Numbered from the stretch's first letter, positions 1 through 8,583 are shown. The stretch is DNA of 64,000 bases from Periweissella cryptocerci (GCF_004358325.1 NZ_CP037940.1:806001-870000); one strand, 5' to 3'. Numbers and translations: made by a program. Notes: generated by a model from the letters alone, not told the origin.

Positions 1-902
1 AGGGCGTCACTATCAAAAAGGACCCCTTCAACTGCGGAAATGTGCAAATCATTTTGGCCGGTCACATTTTCTTGGGTCGAACCAATCCGACTCCACTGGC
101 CATCCCGCGAAATCGTAATTCGTTGTTCCTGCCCTTTACCGGCACCGTAATTTTTGACTTCAATGACGTGAATTCCAAACATCGAAACGACAATAAAATC
201 GATTTCTGTGGCCCCAACAACATTCCCGTCCGTATCAAATTCCGGTAATGTCGGATTTTGGACATACTGGAGGTGGTGCTGGTCGAGTTTACTTTGAACG
301 GTCTGCTCACCTTTGACCCCAAAATAACGCCCGCGCTGTTCATAATTCATTTTACGGATGACTTTTTGTAACTCGGTTAAAGGCTCGATTTGTTTTTGCT
401 TAGGAAGGACATTACGTTTGATTAGGAGTTCTTTTAATTGTGGGTGTTCATCAAAGTAAGTATCAAGTTCGAGCACATTAGAAATCCATTCGTTGATTGT
501 TGAGAGCATTGTGGCTGGTAACGCATCGTTGTCTTCACCAAATTGTTGCTGGATAGTGTTCAAAGATTCATAAGCTGCTGACATGTTAGTGCTTTGGGCA
601 GTCACACCTGGGATTGGGAGTAATTTTCGTGATGACTTATAGTTATATTTTTGGAATAGTTGTTTTATATTTGCAGCCATACGTGTTTCATCACGTTGGA
701 CTGGGTTGGCATGTATGCGCCCTGCCTCATCAAGCTCAGTTTCAAATTCAACGTTATCACCAACTTTTACTGGCTCATATTTGGCCCATGCTAACAGGAA
801 AAAAATTGATTGATCATTTTCGGCTTGAATGAAGCCATAGCCACCAGTATGTCGCCGATGGTCGTACGGTTTGATTTCGCGGACTTTTCCATGAAATTCC
901 AT
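1..902 (-). CDS. Cold-shock-like/NERD nuclease-related protein, 3' part cut off
   Basis: Starts at the ATG ending at 902 behind AGGGAG and stays open to the window edge, so about 300 residues are visible. The first ~70 residues look like a small OB/cold-shock fold (GGYGFIQ, then SIFFL, then VGDNVEFE). From about residue 200 there is a NERD domain: GEQTVQSKL, then ATEIDFIVV, then HVIEVKNYG, which carry the conserved Glu, Asp and Glu-x-Lys of nuclease-related domains (PD-(D/E)xK-like fold). NERD proteins are thought to process nucleic acid, but this one has no known substrate. The OB-like domain could supply nucleic-acid binding. The family call is fairly sure; the function is inference. The C-terminus is outside the window. 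Confidence 0.75.
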   Translation of the reverse strand, partial: MEFHGKVREIKPYDHRRHTGGYGFIQAENDQSIFFLLAWAKYEPVKVGDNVEFETELDEAGRIHANPVQRDETRMAANIKQLFQKYNYKSSRKLLPIPGVTAQSTNMSAAYESLNTIQQQFGEDNDALPATMLSTINEWISNVLELDTYFDEHPQLKELLIKRNVLPKQKQIEPLTELQKVIRKMNYEQRGRYFGVKGEQTVQSKLDQHHLQYVQNPTLPEFDTDGNVVGATEIDFIVVSMFGIHVIEVKNYGAGKGQEQRITISRDGQWSRIGSTQENVTGQNDLHISAVEGVLFDSDA

Positions 903-943
903 ATTTGTGCTCCCTTTTGAGTTAATGAACTAAGTATATCGCA

Positions 944-976
944 CGACAACAAAAAAGCCCAACCACAACTTGTGTG
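944..976 (-). terminator. Probable terminator downstream of ezrA
   Basis: Read on the minus strand, a short CACA/TGTG stem is followed by GGGC and six T. It lies directly after the ezrA stop codon. The stem is weak, so confidence is moderate. Confidence 0.45.
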
Positions 977-989
977 ATTAGACCTTAAA

Positions 990-2687
990 CTACATTTGCG
1001 CTTTAATTTTTTCGTAGGCCCCTGCTTCTGCACTATCCACGGCGGCACCGAGAATTTGTTGGGCTTTATCATAATCAAACGTGTGTTGATATTCATCCAT
1101 CGCTTGGTCATATGCGGTCGCGACTTTGTCATTTTGGAGTCGGTAGCGGTTCGCATATTGCATTAATTGTTCAGTCAAATTAGCATTCAACTTCAAACTT
1201 GCCGTTGCTTCATGCAAGGAATCCAAATCACTCTTAATCACGTTCAATTGATTAGCGACATCAGTCATATTGATCCGAATGGCTTGCATGTCGTTATATA
1301 ATTTATCAATTTCACGGGTCACGTTTTGATATTGTTTTTTATAGTTAACTGGTAACCCAGGCAAGTTCCAGTGTTCAACTTCGCGCTTGATGTCACGCAA
1401 ATCAAAGGCAGCTTCTTCAAGGGTGCTTTGTGCTGACTTTTCAGCTTCCGTCAAACCTTGCACACTATCCCAAATGGCAGCGTGATCGTTTTCGATTGCG
1501 GTTAATTGGGCTTGCGCAGCCGCAAATTTTTCAGCAACTTCTGAATAGACCGCTGCATTCATTTGCATGTCCAAACGTTCTTTACGGAAAGTATCGCCGA
1601 CTTTCTTGATTTGTTCGCTTAACTCTCGGGTTGCATCAATTTCACCCTTGGTCATAATGTAACGTTGGCCTAAGCGATCAAGTTCCATCAATAGTGAGTG
1701 ATTTTGGTGCTTAGCGTGTTCAATAAAGCGATCAAGTTGGGCTTCACTTTGTTTAGCTGTTTTCTTAGCATCAAGTTCCAATTGCATTGCATCGTACACG
1801 TCGTCAATTCGTGCTGATAATTTAGTAGTTAAATCAGCTGCCTCATCAACATGCAAATCATTCAAGAGCAGTGCTGTGGATTGACGAGTGTTTTCAAGTT
1901 CAGCAATCTGAGCTGCCATCGCATCACCATCGGGGAAAACATAGCCCTCTGCCAACAGCTTTTGGTATGCGTCTTGCAGTTCGGTAATCTGATCAACGAA
2001 ATCACCTGATAATTCTTTTTCAATTGCTGGAATAGCATCAATCATGTTTTCCAGCTTTTCAGTTTCTGAATGTAGTTGAGCATAAATATCTGATGCCGCA
2101 GTATGGTCTCCTTGCGCCGTCAATCGACTAAATTCATCAAAATCATCTTCTAATGAACCTAGAATTTCTTCTAACTTATCAATTGAATCCCCGTACTCAA
2201 AATTCCGCGTCAATAACGTTTTACGTAAAGCTTGATATTCACTTTCCAATTGCGTCACCGCTGCCCGGTGAGCTTCATCAATTTTGTGTAAATCTTCTAA
2301 GCCTTTTTGCACGTCAACAATTCGTTGGGCGGTAACATCGAGTTGCGTCGATAACTCCTTCAAAGCTTGGCGGGTTTTAACGACATTCCAACCTTTGGCA
2401 TCGAAAAATACTTCATCGGCTTTTTCGTCAAACGCGAGAAAATCTTGGGTTTCCACTTCATTGTAGGCCGTTTGTAATTGTTCAAACTGCTTCAAAGATT
2501 TACCAGTCAGACTCATCTTCTGGCCTTCAAGCAAACTAGTATCCGTATCTAAGTCTAACAGCTGCTGCTTTTTAGTTTGCAGTGCTTCGACTCTTCTTAT
2601 TGTTAATCGCTGGGTGATAAAAATAGCAACATAAACAACAATCGCCAAAATAACAAGCCCAATCAAAACATGTACCGATGTGGTCAT
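990..2687 (-). CDS. ezrA: Septation ring formation regulator EzrA
   Basis: Membrane-anchored coiled-coil protein that acts as a negative regulator of FtsZ ring assembly and scaffolds cell-wall enzymes at the septum. The 565 residues match the family length. One N-terminal membrane helix (about residues 6-24) is followed by basic residues and then almost uninterrupted heptad-rich helix made of spectrin-like repeats. The C-terminal region has the conserved Gln/Asn/Arg patch (YANRYRLQND). An in-frame ATG lies 15 bases further upstream but has no ribosome site; AAGGA sits inside those first codons, 8 bases before the second ATG, so the start at 2687 is preferred. It is transcribed alone. Confidence 0.93.
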   Translation of the reverse strand: MTTSVHVLIGLVILAIVVYVAIFITQRLTIRRVEALQTKKQQLLDLDTDTSLLEGQKMSLTGKSLKQFEQLQTAYNEVETQDFLAFDEKADEVFFDAKGWNVVKTRQALKELSTQLDVTAQRIVDVQKGLEDLHKIDEAHRAAVTQLESEYQALRKTLLTRNFEYGDSIDKLEEILGSLEDDFDEFSRLTAQGDHTAASDIYAQLHSETEKLENMIDAIPAIEKELSGDFVDQITELQDAYQKLLAEGYVFPDGDAMAAQIAELENTRQSTALLLNDLHVDEAADLTTKLSARIDDVYDAMQLELDAKKTAKQSEAQLDRFIEHAKHQNHSLLMELDRLGQRYIMTKGEIDATRELSEQIKKVGDTFRKERLDMQMNAAVYSEVAEKFAAAQAQLTAIENDHAAIWDSVQGLTEAEKSAQSTLEEAAFDLRDIKREVEHWNLPGLPVNYKKQYQNVTREIDKLYNDMQAIRINMTDVANQLNVIKSDLDSLHEATASLKLNANLTEQLMQYANRYRLQNDKVATAYDQAMDEYQHTFDYDKAQQILGAAVDSAEAGAYEKIKAQM

Positions 2688-2823
2688 AAACAATTCCTTC
2701 ATTTAACTAAAATTTTTATTATTGTTCTACAATTCCAGTCGAAACTGGCAATATCTCAATACTAAGTATATCACATGATGTGCCTAGGATTAATGGTGAT
2801 ATTATGAATATATTACGGGTACT

Positions 2824-2858
2824 AAAAAAGGAAGCAACCTACTTAAAGATGTGCTTCC
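2824..2858 (-). terminator. Terminator of the transglycosylase-like gene
   Basis: Minus-strand hairpin GGAAGCA/TGCTTCC followed by TTTTTT, placed just after the small secreted protein gene. Confidence 0.8.
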
Positions 2859-2920
2859 AATCGAATACATATATAAATGAAAAACTACGTGTTGTTTAGC
2901 TTACTACTACTTAATGTAGT

Positions 2921-3304
2921 TTAGTACCAACCTGTCCGCAAAGCATGGTTCCAAGCTTGGTGTGGTGTACCATAACGGGCTTGAATGTAACGCAAACCTT
3001 GCTTCGCTTGACCAGTTGCCGTGCGTGAACGCACATTAGTCGTTTGGAACAAACCAACATAACGACCGTTGCGTGCATTCACGTTCCAACCTGATTCGCG
3101 TGAGATGATTTTGTTCAAGTACTTAGCTTGCGTGCTACCCCAACCATATTGTTGCTTGGCGACTTTATAAACGGCCGCTTTGTTTGAACTTACTGACGCA
3201 TCTGCATGCACTTCAGTTTGAGTCATTACGGTAGTAGTCACAACGAAAGCTAACACGAACATCATTACAATCTTTATTAAGTTTTTCATACGTTTATTTT
3301 CCAT
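2921..3304 (-). CDS. Small secreted Apf-like/transglycosylase-fold protein
   Basis: 127 residues: signal peptide (hydrophobic residues about 8-27, likely cleavage after VHA near 34), a short linker, then a compact lysozyme-like domain. The block SRESGWNVNARNGRYVGLFQ carries the candidate catalytic Glu (residue 70) and the G-L-F-Q of SLT-type lytic transglycosylases. The C-terminus (AWNHALRTGWY) is typical of aggregation-promoting-factor and resuscitation-factor-like surface proteins of lactobacilli, though the usual LysM domain is absent. It probably cuts or remodels peptidoglycan outside the cell. The ATG at 3304 and another at 3289 are both possible starts; neither has a strong ribosome site. 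A WalR-like sequence lies upstream. Confidence 0.8.
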   Translation of the reverse strand: MENKRMKNLIKIVMMFVLAFVVTTTVMTQTEVHADASVSSNKAAVYKVAKQQYGWGSTQAKYLNKIISRESGWNVNARNGRYVGLFQTTNVRSRTATGQAKQGLRYIQARYGTPHQAWNHALRTGWY

Positions 3305-3369
3305 GGACGTAATAGTACCCTGAAAACATAACGAATATATTAGTGAACTGTGCTATTTTCGCGACAAAT

Positions 3370-3386
3370 ATTTCAGCAAGGTAACA
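3370..3386 (-). promoter_or_regulatory. WalR-like box upstream of the transglycosylase-like gene
   Basis: Minus strand reads TGTTAC-N5-TGAAAT, one mismatch from the WalR consensus TGTWAH-N5-TGTWAH. WalKR controls cell-wall hydrolases in Firmicutes, and the downstream gene is one, so context agrees. One mismatch in a short motif makes it tentative. Confidence 0.35.
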
Positions 3387-3877
3387 GAATCTTCATAAAC
3401 GCCGGTCTGATAGGGTTTTTAAATTCATAATTTCTTCATATTTTTTAGCAATAAAATCAGCTTTTTTAAGACTTTTACGGTTTTATGGTTAAAATAGCAT
3501 TAAAATGTTTTAATTTTTATGTTTTGACTAATCGTACACATTAGCAATAATTTGCACGATTAATTTGTAAGAAGTGTCGCCGGCAGCTTTTTTTATACTA
3601 AAATAACCGCGACATTATCTCAATTTTAGGTGATCCGTTACATATCAAAAATAATGTATTCCTGATATACAACAAATAAGCATAAAATTATGCCAACATT
3701 GCCAAGTAATATTTGCAAAATTTGTTCCCCGACCTTCATTTAAGGTACAGCAAAAATAACTTATTTGATACTTTCCTTAATTAAGCTGCATCATTAACTT
3801 ATTTTCAAGTCATCAAAATAGGTCAATTCCATGGGAATAAAGGGTTTGTACGGAGCAATCATGATGCTTTCTTATGC
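3387..3877. other. AT-rich intergenic stretch with no gene seen
   Basis: About 490 bases with stops in all frames. It probably holds the promoter of the transglycosylase-like gene at its left side. No hairpin-plus-T-run or repeat-family match was found inside it. Confidence 0.5.
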
Positions 3878-3912
3878 AAAAAGACTACAATAGATTTATA
3901 TCCACTGTAGTC
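3878..3912 (-). terminator. Terminator of the accessory operon
   Basis: Minus-strand hairpin GACTACA/TGTAGTC followed by TTTTT. It is the first terminator after the operon read from 7188 downwards. Between it and the last recognised reading frame (4085) lies a 29-codon hydrophobic-start frame without a good ribosome site, which I leave unannotated. Confidence 0.8.
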
Positions 3913-4084
3913 ATACAAGGTAAATTTAATTACTGCGTTGATTTTCTATGCACGAAATTGCTACATCCTTAACAAATTCTCTCTGGCAAATTATTGTTGG
4001 CGTAGTCATAGTCATGATTACTAACCACAATAAGAACGACTGATTAGCATTTGGTTAATTATCCAATTAAGGACAACAGACCAA

Positions 4085-4240
4085 TCAATAGGAAGCATAT
4101 TGATGTTGTTCTCGCCATTGATATGCCGTATTTTCGTCAATCTCAACATGTAAGTATCTTTTGCGTGTTTTGACGACATTACTAAGCTCTTGTAACTGCG
4201 CTTTTACAGTATTGAGAACCCTTATTTTATCAGTTTCCAT
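4085..4240 (-). CDS. 51-aa coupled partial paralogue of the 480-aa protein
   Basis: Short frame whose ATG lies inside the last codons of the 480-aa gene (11-base overlap), with AAGGTGA five bases before it, so it can be made by coupled translation. Its first ~37 residues align with the start of the 480-aa protein: KAQLQELSNVVKTRKRYLH against KAQLEELNNIVKSRKKYLH, and EIDEN against EIEDI. After that it diverges and stops at a TGA. It is either a functional short variant of the N-terminal coiled-coil domain or the head of a second full copy that lost the rest. Confidence 0.65.
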   Translation of the reverse strand: METDKIRVLNTVKAQLQELSNVVKTRKRYLHVEIDENTAYQWREQHQYASY

Positions 4241-5672
4241 AACTTGTCACCTTCATCAGCTTTTCAAAGCCTACGACAGAACCTGTAATCCAAGCAAGCC
4301 GGAGCGCATCCTCAAGCGAAAGGTTCGATTTATTGGTGAATACTGCTGCTTGCTCGTTAAATACGTCGATCATCTCCAAAACCGCTTTTCTTGAGTTTGC
4401 ATCGTATGGCGCATCGTTTTTACCGTATTTAACAATGTAGTTAGTTTGGTTTTCCTTCACTTCTTCTAATATTTTTTTGCACTTGTCTGATTTTGAACTA
4501 TTAAGCCTGTTACCATTTATTTCTTCCACTTTTTTACTATGTTTTCTACGTCCGCTAATTCGGGAACCTACTGAACCTAGTATCGCCGTAACACCGATTA
4601 CAGTACCTACTCCTGAAAGGAAAAATGCAGCAAGTCCTAAGCTAGCAAAACCAGCATATCCGAGCCACCCACCGTGTTTTTCATCACTTATTTTAATTAT
4701 ACTACGCTCAATTAAATCTTTTATGCTGTTATTTACAACCAGATTGAGTTGCGTATCACACTCCTCTATTTGATTTAAAACACATTGATTATGATACTCA
4801 TGGGCTGAAATTTCGTATCCAATTTTTTTCAACCCTACTTCAATAACTTCTATAAGCTTATCAAGAATGTCACGCCCATAATTGAAACAAACATTTATAT
4901 ACGCTGACTTATATACTTCGATTGGTCCATACAATTCACCAATTAATGTATTTTCGTCAAACTTCGAATTATGCTTTTCTTGTTTCTTCGCTTTATTGTA
5001 CATATTCGCGCCAACAACAACAGGTGTAGCATCTGCTACGGCCTTTACAGCGTCAGATACGCCTTTCAGGGCTATTACTGAAGGAGAGATAGCGCTACCT
5101 ATAACGTCCCCAGTAAATCTCCCTAACAAATGTGAGATTTTTGCAGTCGTTTTTTTAGACTCTTCAACACTTTCATAAATACCAGAAGTGACAGTTCCAA
5201 TATCTTCGGCAACTCTTGGCGCCACCTTCGTACTTGGTACGATATATCTCTCAAAGTTTTCTATAATATGAACATCTGTCGGAATTTCAGGTTTTGGCCC
5301 CTTGAGACGCCCGTTCTTCTTTAATAACGCTACTGGAGAATCTGCTGGAAAAGAAATCGAACATTTGTCATTTACAACAATTTTAATAATAATCGCAACA
5401 TCAATTAGCGCTTTAATTCTTTCATTTAATTCCATAGTTGTTTCGTCTTCAATTCGAATCACATCTTCTGAAATTAATTTTTGCCAGCTTTCGACCCGAA
5501 AGACTCCCTGCTCTAACAGTGATTTAGTTTTACTTTTCTCTTTTTCAAGTGATACATTAATAATATCTTCAATTTCATAATGTAAATATTTTTTTCGGCT
5601 TTTCACTATATTGTTAAGCTCTTCTAACTGCGCCTTTGCATCAGTCAGTAGTGCTACTCTATCGTTCGTCAT
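4230..5672 (-). CDS. Unrecognised 480-aa protein with coiled coil and hydrophobic hairpin
   Basis: I do not recognise the family. It starts behind a good GGAGG. Residues 1-100 are highly charged and helical. Residues about 186-222 are weakly hydrophobic and small-residue rich. Residues about 335-368 are a strongly hydrophobic, glycine-rich stretch (AGFASLGLAAFFLSGVGTV then IGVTAILGSVGSRISG) that could form a membrane hairpin. A basic RRKHSKK follows it. The layout (helical N-terminus, membrane-inserting patch, basic flank) resembles membrane-acting effectors or dynamin-associated proteins, but no GTPase or nuclease motif is visible. It is the third gene of an operon and the only one with a duplicate head. 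Base composition is richer in A+T than the flanking genes. Function unknown. Confidence 0.6.
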   Translation of the reverse strand: MTNDRVALLTDAKAQLEELNNIVKSRKKYLHYEIEDIINVSLEKEKSKTKSLLEQGVFRVESWQKLISEDVIRIEDETTMELNERIKALIDVAIIIKIVVNDKCSISFPADSPVALLKKNGRLKGPKPEIPTDVHIIENFERYIVPSTKVAPRVAEDIGTVTSGIYESVEESKKTTAKISHLLGRFTGDVIGSAISPSVIALKGVSDAVKAVADATPVVVGANMYNKAKKQEKHNSKFDENTLIGELYGPIEVYKSAYINVCFNYGRDILDKLIEVIEVGLKKIGYEISAHEYHNQCVLNQIEECDTQLNLVVNNSIKDLIERSIIKISDEKHGGWLGYAGFASLGLAAFFLSGVGTVIGVTAILGSVGSRISGRRKHSKKVEEINGNRLNSSKSDKCKKILEEVKENQTNYIVKYGKNDAPYDANSRKAVLEMIDVFNEQAAVFTNKSNLSLEDALRLAWITGSVVGFEKLMKVTSYGN

Positions 5673-5705
5673 AACATATCGCCTCCGTTTATTTCAACTT
5701 CAACC

Positions 5706-5999
5706 TCAATCATGATAGCGGTAATTGAGGATGTCATTCGTTAATTCTTCCATTGGATTAGGTGCGCAGTCGATTTCTTTTAACTTCATTAATCTTTTAT
5801 CTTTTGAATTTTCATCAAGCATTGCATCAATAATTCCATCCGTTTTTTCATTAAGTTTTCGATTAGCCGTAATTAGGCTTTCATCAGCACTTTTCCCTTC
5901 ATTGCGAATCTCATCAAGTTTGCTAGCCACTTCCTTGAACATCTGATTAAAAGGTTCTGCGCCAGCTTTCATACCACGTTTGAACGCTTTACTTTTCAT
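5706..5999 (-). CDS. Small charged helical protein of the accessory operon
   Basis: 97 residues, unrecognised. A longer reading from a TTG at 6017 exists, but GAGGAGA lies within those first codons and points to the ATG at 5999. The sequence is almost all predicted helix with alternating charges (FKEVASKLDEIRNEGKSADE), with no Cys motif and no membrane segment. It sits between the 389-aa and 480-aa genes with gaps of about 20-35 bases, so all three should be co-expressed. By size and position it might be an adaptor or inhibitor of one of its large neighbours; this is a guess from layout only. Confidence 0.6.
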   Translation of the reverse strand: MKSKAFKRGMKAGAEPFNQMFKEVASKLDEIRNEGKSADESLITANRKLNEKTDGIIDAMLDENSKDKRLMKLKEIDCAPNPMEELTNDILNYRYHD

Positions 6000-6018
6000 T
6001 TCTATCACTCTCCTCAAA

Positions 6019-7188
6019 TCAATTATGATTGTCTAATACTGTACTCGCCCACTGCTCTGATAAATATTCTTCTTTCACTTTCGCGATAAAGCTCGCATTT
6101 CGGAAAGTCTCAGCGATAGTTACCAACATCCCCCCCATGTCCAACTTTGAGGCATCTTTAGTAATAGCGACATAAACTGCATTACTGCTAGAAGCAATAA
6201 GATTGGATAAGGTGATAACCTTTCTAGTTCGAACTTCGTACAATTTTGTATCAGTTTCTGAAAAATCACCACCTATCAATCTGTGGATCATCGCAATTAA
6301 TATATTGATTGCAAATGCCATTCCCGCTTGCTTACCAACAGCAACGACATTCGCCATATCAACACCGTAGTTGGATAATTTCTCAGCGAATTCGGGATTC
6401 ATCACTGTACTTGGCATTGGTAAACTTTGATGAGAATTAATATCCGAATTTAGATGATGCCCTTCTTGATAAAGTGCACATGCCATACGCTTATATTCAT
6501 CTCTTTTCAACGAAGTAAGTGGATTGATTAGACCTCGTTCAATCATCAATGAGGTCTGTGCATGTGAATTAAGGTAATCTCTCTTAACATTGTGAAACTG
6601 CCCATATTCCACGTGGAATGACTGGACAATACCAGAGCTCGAAGTTGTAATCGTTCGTGTCATGATGTTGGCCGTTCCAAAAATCCAACCAAGCAATGGG
6701 TCATGGCCTAATGTTCGATAACGATGATACTTACCACCACCAAGATTCACGCCAAACTTTTCTGAACCAATGGTTGTATCAAATGGCACAGAGTTCGCCA
6801 TGATTTCTTCAGTACTGGAATAATACATTTTTTTTGCTCGCAACGAACGATCATAATTATGTGCTCCTGCAGCCTCTTGGTCTCCAAGTCGCAAACTTTT
6901 ATCATTTTGCAACGGTGTAAGCACATGCTGTCTAACACACTGTAATGCAACCGCTGTGAATAGAAGTGCGATGTCACACTTAGATAAGCCAGTTACTTTT
7001 TCAAACTGTGCATCAATGTCATCAATCAATTTGTCCGCAGTTTTCGAAGTACTAGCTACCCGCGTCACTTCTTCAATCAATTTATTAGTCATATTTTCAA
7101 ATGCTTGAGCGTGCTGAGTAGCTTCATCAAGCTCATCATTAATTTCACCACTTAGACCTTTTAATCTTCTTAACTCGTCCTTATTCAT
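6019..7188 (-). CDS. Unrecognised 389-aa protein, first gene of accessory operon
   Basis: Starts behind AAGGAAGGA. Residues 1-66 are a charged coiled coil. Residues 70-90 are hydrophobic (DIALLFTAVALQC). The middle holds two blocks that look conserved: YHRYRTLGHDPLLGWIFGTA (about 154-173) and QEGHHLNSDINSHQSLPMPS (about 241-260). The clustered histidines could bind a metal, but no known enzyme signature (HExxH, HD, HNH) is present. A further hydrophobic segment is at about 286-305 (KQAGMAFAINILIAMIHRLI). It leads the operon with the 97-aa and 480-aa genes. The whole patch lies between conserved chromosomal genes and next to mobile-element debris, which suggests acquisition. I cannot name the family. 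Confidence 0.6.
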   Translation of the reverse strand: MNKDELRRLKGLSGEINDELDEATQHAQAFENMTNKLIEEVTRVASTSKTADKLIDDIDAQFEKVTGLSKCDIALLFTAVALQCVRQHVLTPLQNDKSLRLGDQEAAGAHNYDRSLRAKKMYYSSTEEIMANSVPFDTTIGSEKFGVNLGGGKYHRYRTLGHDPLLGWIFGTANIMTRTITTSSSGIVQSFHVEYGQFHNVKRDYLNSHAQTSLMIERGLINPLTSLKRDEYKRMACALYQEGHHLNSDINSHQSLPMPSTVMNPEFAEKLSNYGVDMANVVAVGKQAGMAFAINILIAMIHRLIGGDFSETDTKLYEVRTRKVITLSNLIASSSNAVYVAITKDASKLDMGGMLVTIAETFRNASFIAKVKEEYLSEQWASTVLDNHN

Positions 7189-7261
7189 ATTTTCCTTCCT
7201 TCTTGCTAGAGCCCATGCTGTAATTTTATCAATAAATTATGAATTTTCTTAAATTTGACAC

Positions 7262-7425
7262 TTATGCAAATACGCCTGACAACTAGGTGGTGAAAGTCCG
7301 CTGCAAGTTTAGTAGTAGGAACTGCGAGTGAAGAACAAGGATGTTTGGGGTGCCCCAGAATTTGAAGGACGTCTAGAGCAAAGTCTTGGACCAAGGTACA
7401 CGAATCGGCTATAAGGCTGTTAAAT
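7262..7425 (+). mobile_element. Group II intron fragment (5' domain I region)
   Basis: The plus strand contains the typical string of conserved pieces from the 5' part of bacterial group II introns: GGTGAAAGTCC, then GTAGGAACT, then ACAAGGATGTTTGGGGT, GAATTTGAAGGACG, AGAGCAAAG, GTACACGAATC and TATAAGGCTG. The reverse transcriptase gene and domains V/VI are absent. It is therefore a dead remnant, cut on its right side by an IS91-type fragment. Called from remembered family patterns, not from a search. Confidence 0.6.
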
Positions 7426-7429
7426 GGCA

Positions 7430-7597
7430 AGCCTCACAAACGTACAATCTAAATCCTCTTTGACGGTCACAACAGCGTTTGAATTTTTCAATTTCATCAA
7501 ATACCACCTGCCTAAGACGGTGACCATTCTCAGCAACAAACTTGTCCCAATTATGATGTTCATCAAAAAAGATATCTTGTTGAATATTTTTCTTCAT
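7430..7597 (-). pseudogene. IS91-family transposase, N-terminal remnant
   Basis: About 56 residues are recognisable: WDKFVAENGHRLRQVVFDEI, then EKFKRC and GFRLYVCEACH. This is the start of the zinc-binding N-terminal domain found in IS91/IS801-type transposases, with the first Cys pair present. The homology stops where the group II intron remnant begins. The full protein would be several hundred residues, so this is a fragment. Confidence 0.55.
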
Positions 7598-7699
7598 GCG
7601 TCCATTTTAACAAGAAAATTTGAAGAAAATTAAAACAGTTCAATCCCAATGACACCATGGGATTGAACTGTGTCAAAATCTATACTTTCTTAGAAGTCA

Positions 7700-7736
7700 A
7701 AAAAAGCCATCGGAATCTAAATTCCAATGGCTCTTT
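7700..7736 (-). terminator. rpsD terminator
   Basis: Strong minus-strand hairpin AGCCATTGGAAT/ATTCCGATGGCT followed by seven T, directly after the rpsD stop. Confidence 0.88.
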
Positions 7737-7756
7737 TAATAGACAAATTATAAAAA

Positions 7757-8368
7757 TTATCCCAACTTGTTGTAGTATTCAACGACAAGGTTTTCTTCGA
7801 AGTTAGCATCAAGTTCTTCACGTTCTGGAAGACGAACCAATGAACCCTTCAAAGCTTCGGCGTCGAATTCAACGAATTGTGGACGAGCCACAGTTGATTC
7901 AACAGCAGATGCGATGATAGCCAATTTCTTTGACTTGTCACGAACTGAGATTTCTTGACCAGGCTTAACTTCGTATGAAGGAATATCAACACGCTTACCA
8001 TCAACAAGGATGTGACCGTGGTTTACCAATTGACGTGATTGGGCACGAGTAGTAGCCAAACCAAGACGGTAAACGATGTTATCCAAACGAGTTTCAAGCA
8101 AGATAAGGAAGTTAGTACCGTGAGTACCCTTACGAACCTTACCAGCCTTGTTGAACAAGTTAGAGAATTGACGTTCAGTCAAACCGTAAGTGAAACGAAT
8201 AGTTTGCTTGGCACGCAATTGTGTACCATATTCTGACATCTTTGAACGACGGCCTTGACCGTGGTCACCAGGTGCGTAAGGCTTGTTAGCAAGTTCCTTA
8301 CCTGAACCTGAAAGAGATACGCCGAGACGACGTGAGATACGGTACTTAGGACCAGTATAACGAGACAT
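7757..8368 (-). CDS. rpsD: 30S ribosomal protein S4
   Basis: 203 residues, full length for S4. It is a primary 16S rRNA-binding protein that nucleates 30S assembly. It opens with [20 protein letters not shown], and the S4 RNA-binding domain follows in the middle ([20 protein letters not shown], then [18 protein letters not shown]). This is the zinc-free form: the N-terminal cysteines of some S4 proteins are missing. It is monocistronic, with a ~180-base leader and its own terminator, as expected for a gene that feeds back on its own translation. Confidence 0.97.
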   Translation of the reverse strand: MSRYTGPKYRISRRLGVSLSGSGKELANKPYAPGDHGQGRRSKMSEYGTQLRAKQTIRFTYGLTERQFSNLFNKAGKVRKGTHGTNFLILLETRLDNIVYRLGLATTRAQSRQLVNHGHILVDGKRVDIPSYEVKPGQEISVRDKSKKLAIIASAVESTVARPQFVEFDAEALKGSLVRLPEREELDANFEENLVVEYYNKLG

Positions 8369-8550
8369 ATTAAATGTCCTCCTATTTGTATGAATTATTT
8401 TTTGTTATTTAATAATTCATGCGAGCTCGATATTCGTGTAGACGATTCTTCGCTTTTCACCTTCACAGCCGCGGTTACTAGGCTTCCTCGTAAAAGGGTG
8501 AATCATCTATTGACGAGCTTACCACTCGCTGCTGCCTTATTAAATACAAG
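8369..8550 (-). promoter_or_regulatory. rpsD mRNA leader, probable S4 autoregulatory element
   Basis: Between the promoter and the start codon lie about 180 transcribed bases able to form GCGAG/CTCGC and a GAATTATT/AATAATTC hairpin just ahead of the AGGAGG ribosome site. Structured rpsD leaders bound by S4 are established in Firmicutes. The exact fold here is not matched to a covariance model. Confidence 0.55.
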
Positions 8551-8554
8551 AGAT

Positions 8555-8583
8555 ATCTTAACATAGCCACAGCAAAAGTCAAG
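8555..8583 (-). promoter_or_regulatory. rpsD promoter
   Basis: Minus strand: TTGACT, 17-base spacer, TAAGAT. It lies just upstream of the structured leader. Confidence 0.75.

Noticed and set aside
791..1156. 121-codon minus-strand frame overlapping the end of ezrA
   Set aside because: It lies in another frame across the end of ezrA and the start of the NERD gene; it is a shadow.
3955..4041. 29-codon frame between the accessory operon and its terminator
   Set aside because: No ribosome site and no recognisable sequence; kept only as a note.
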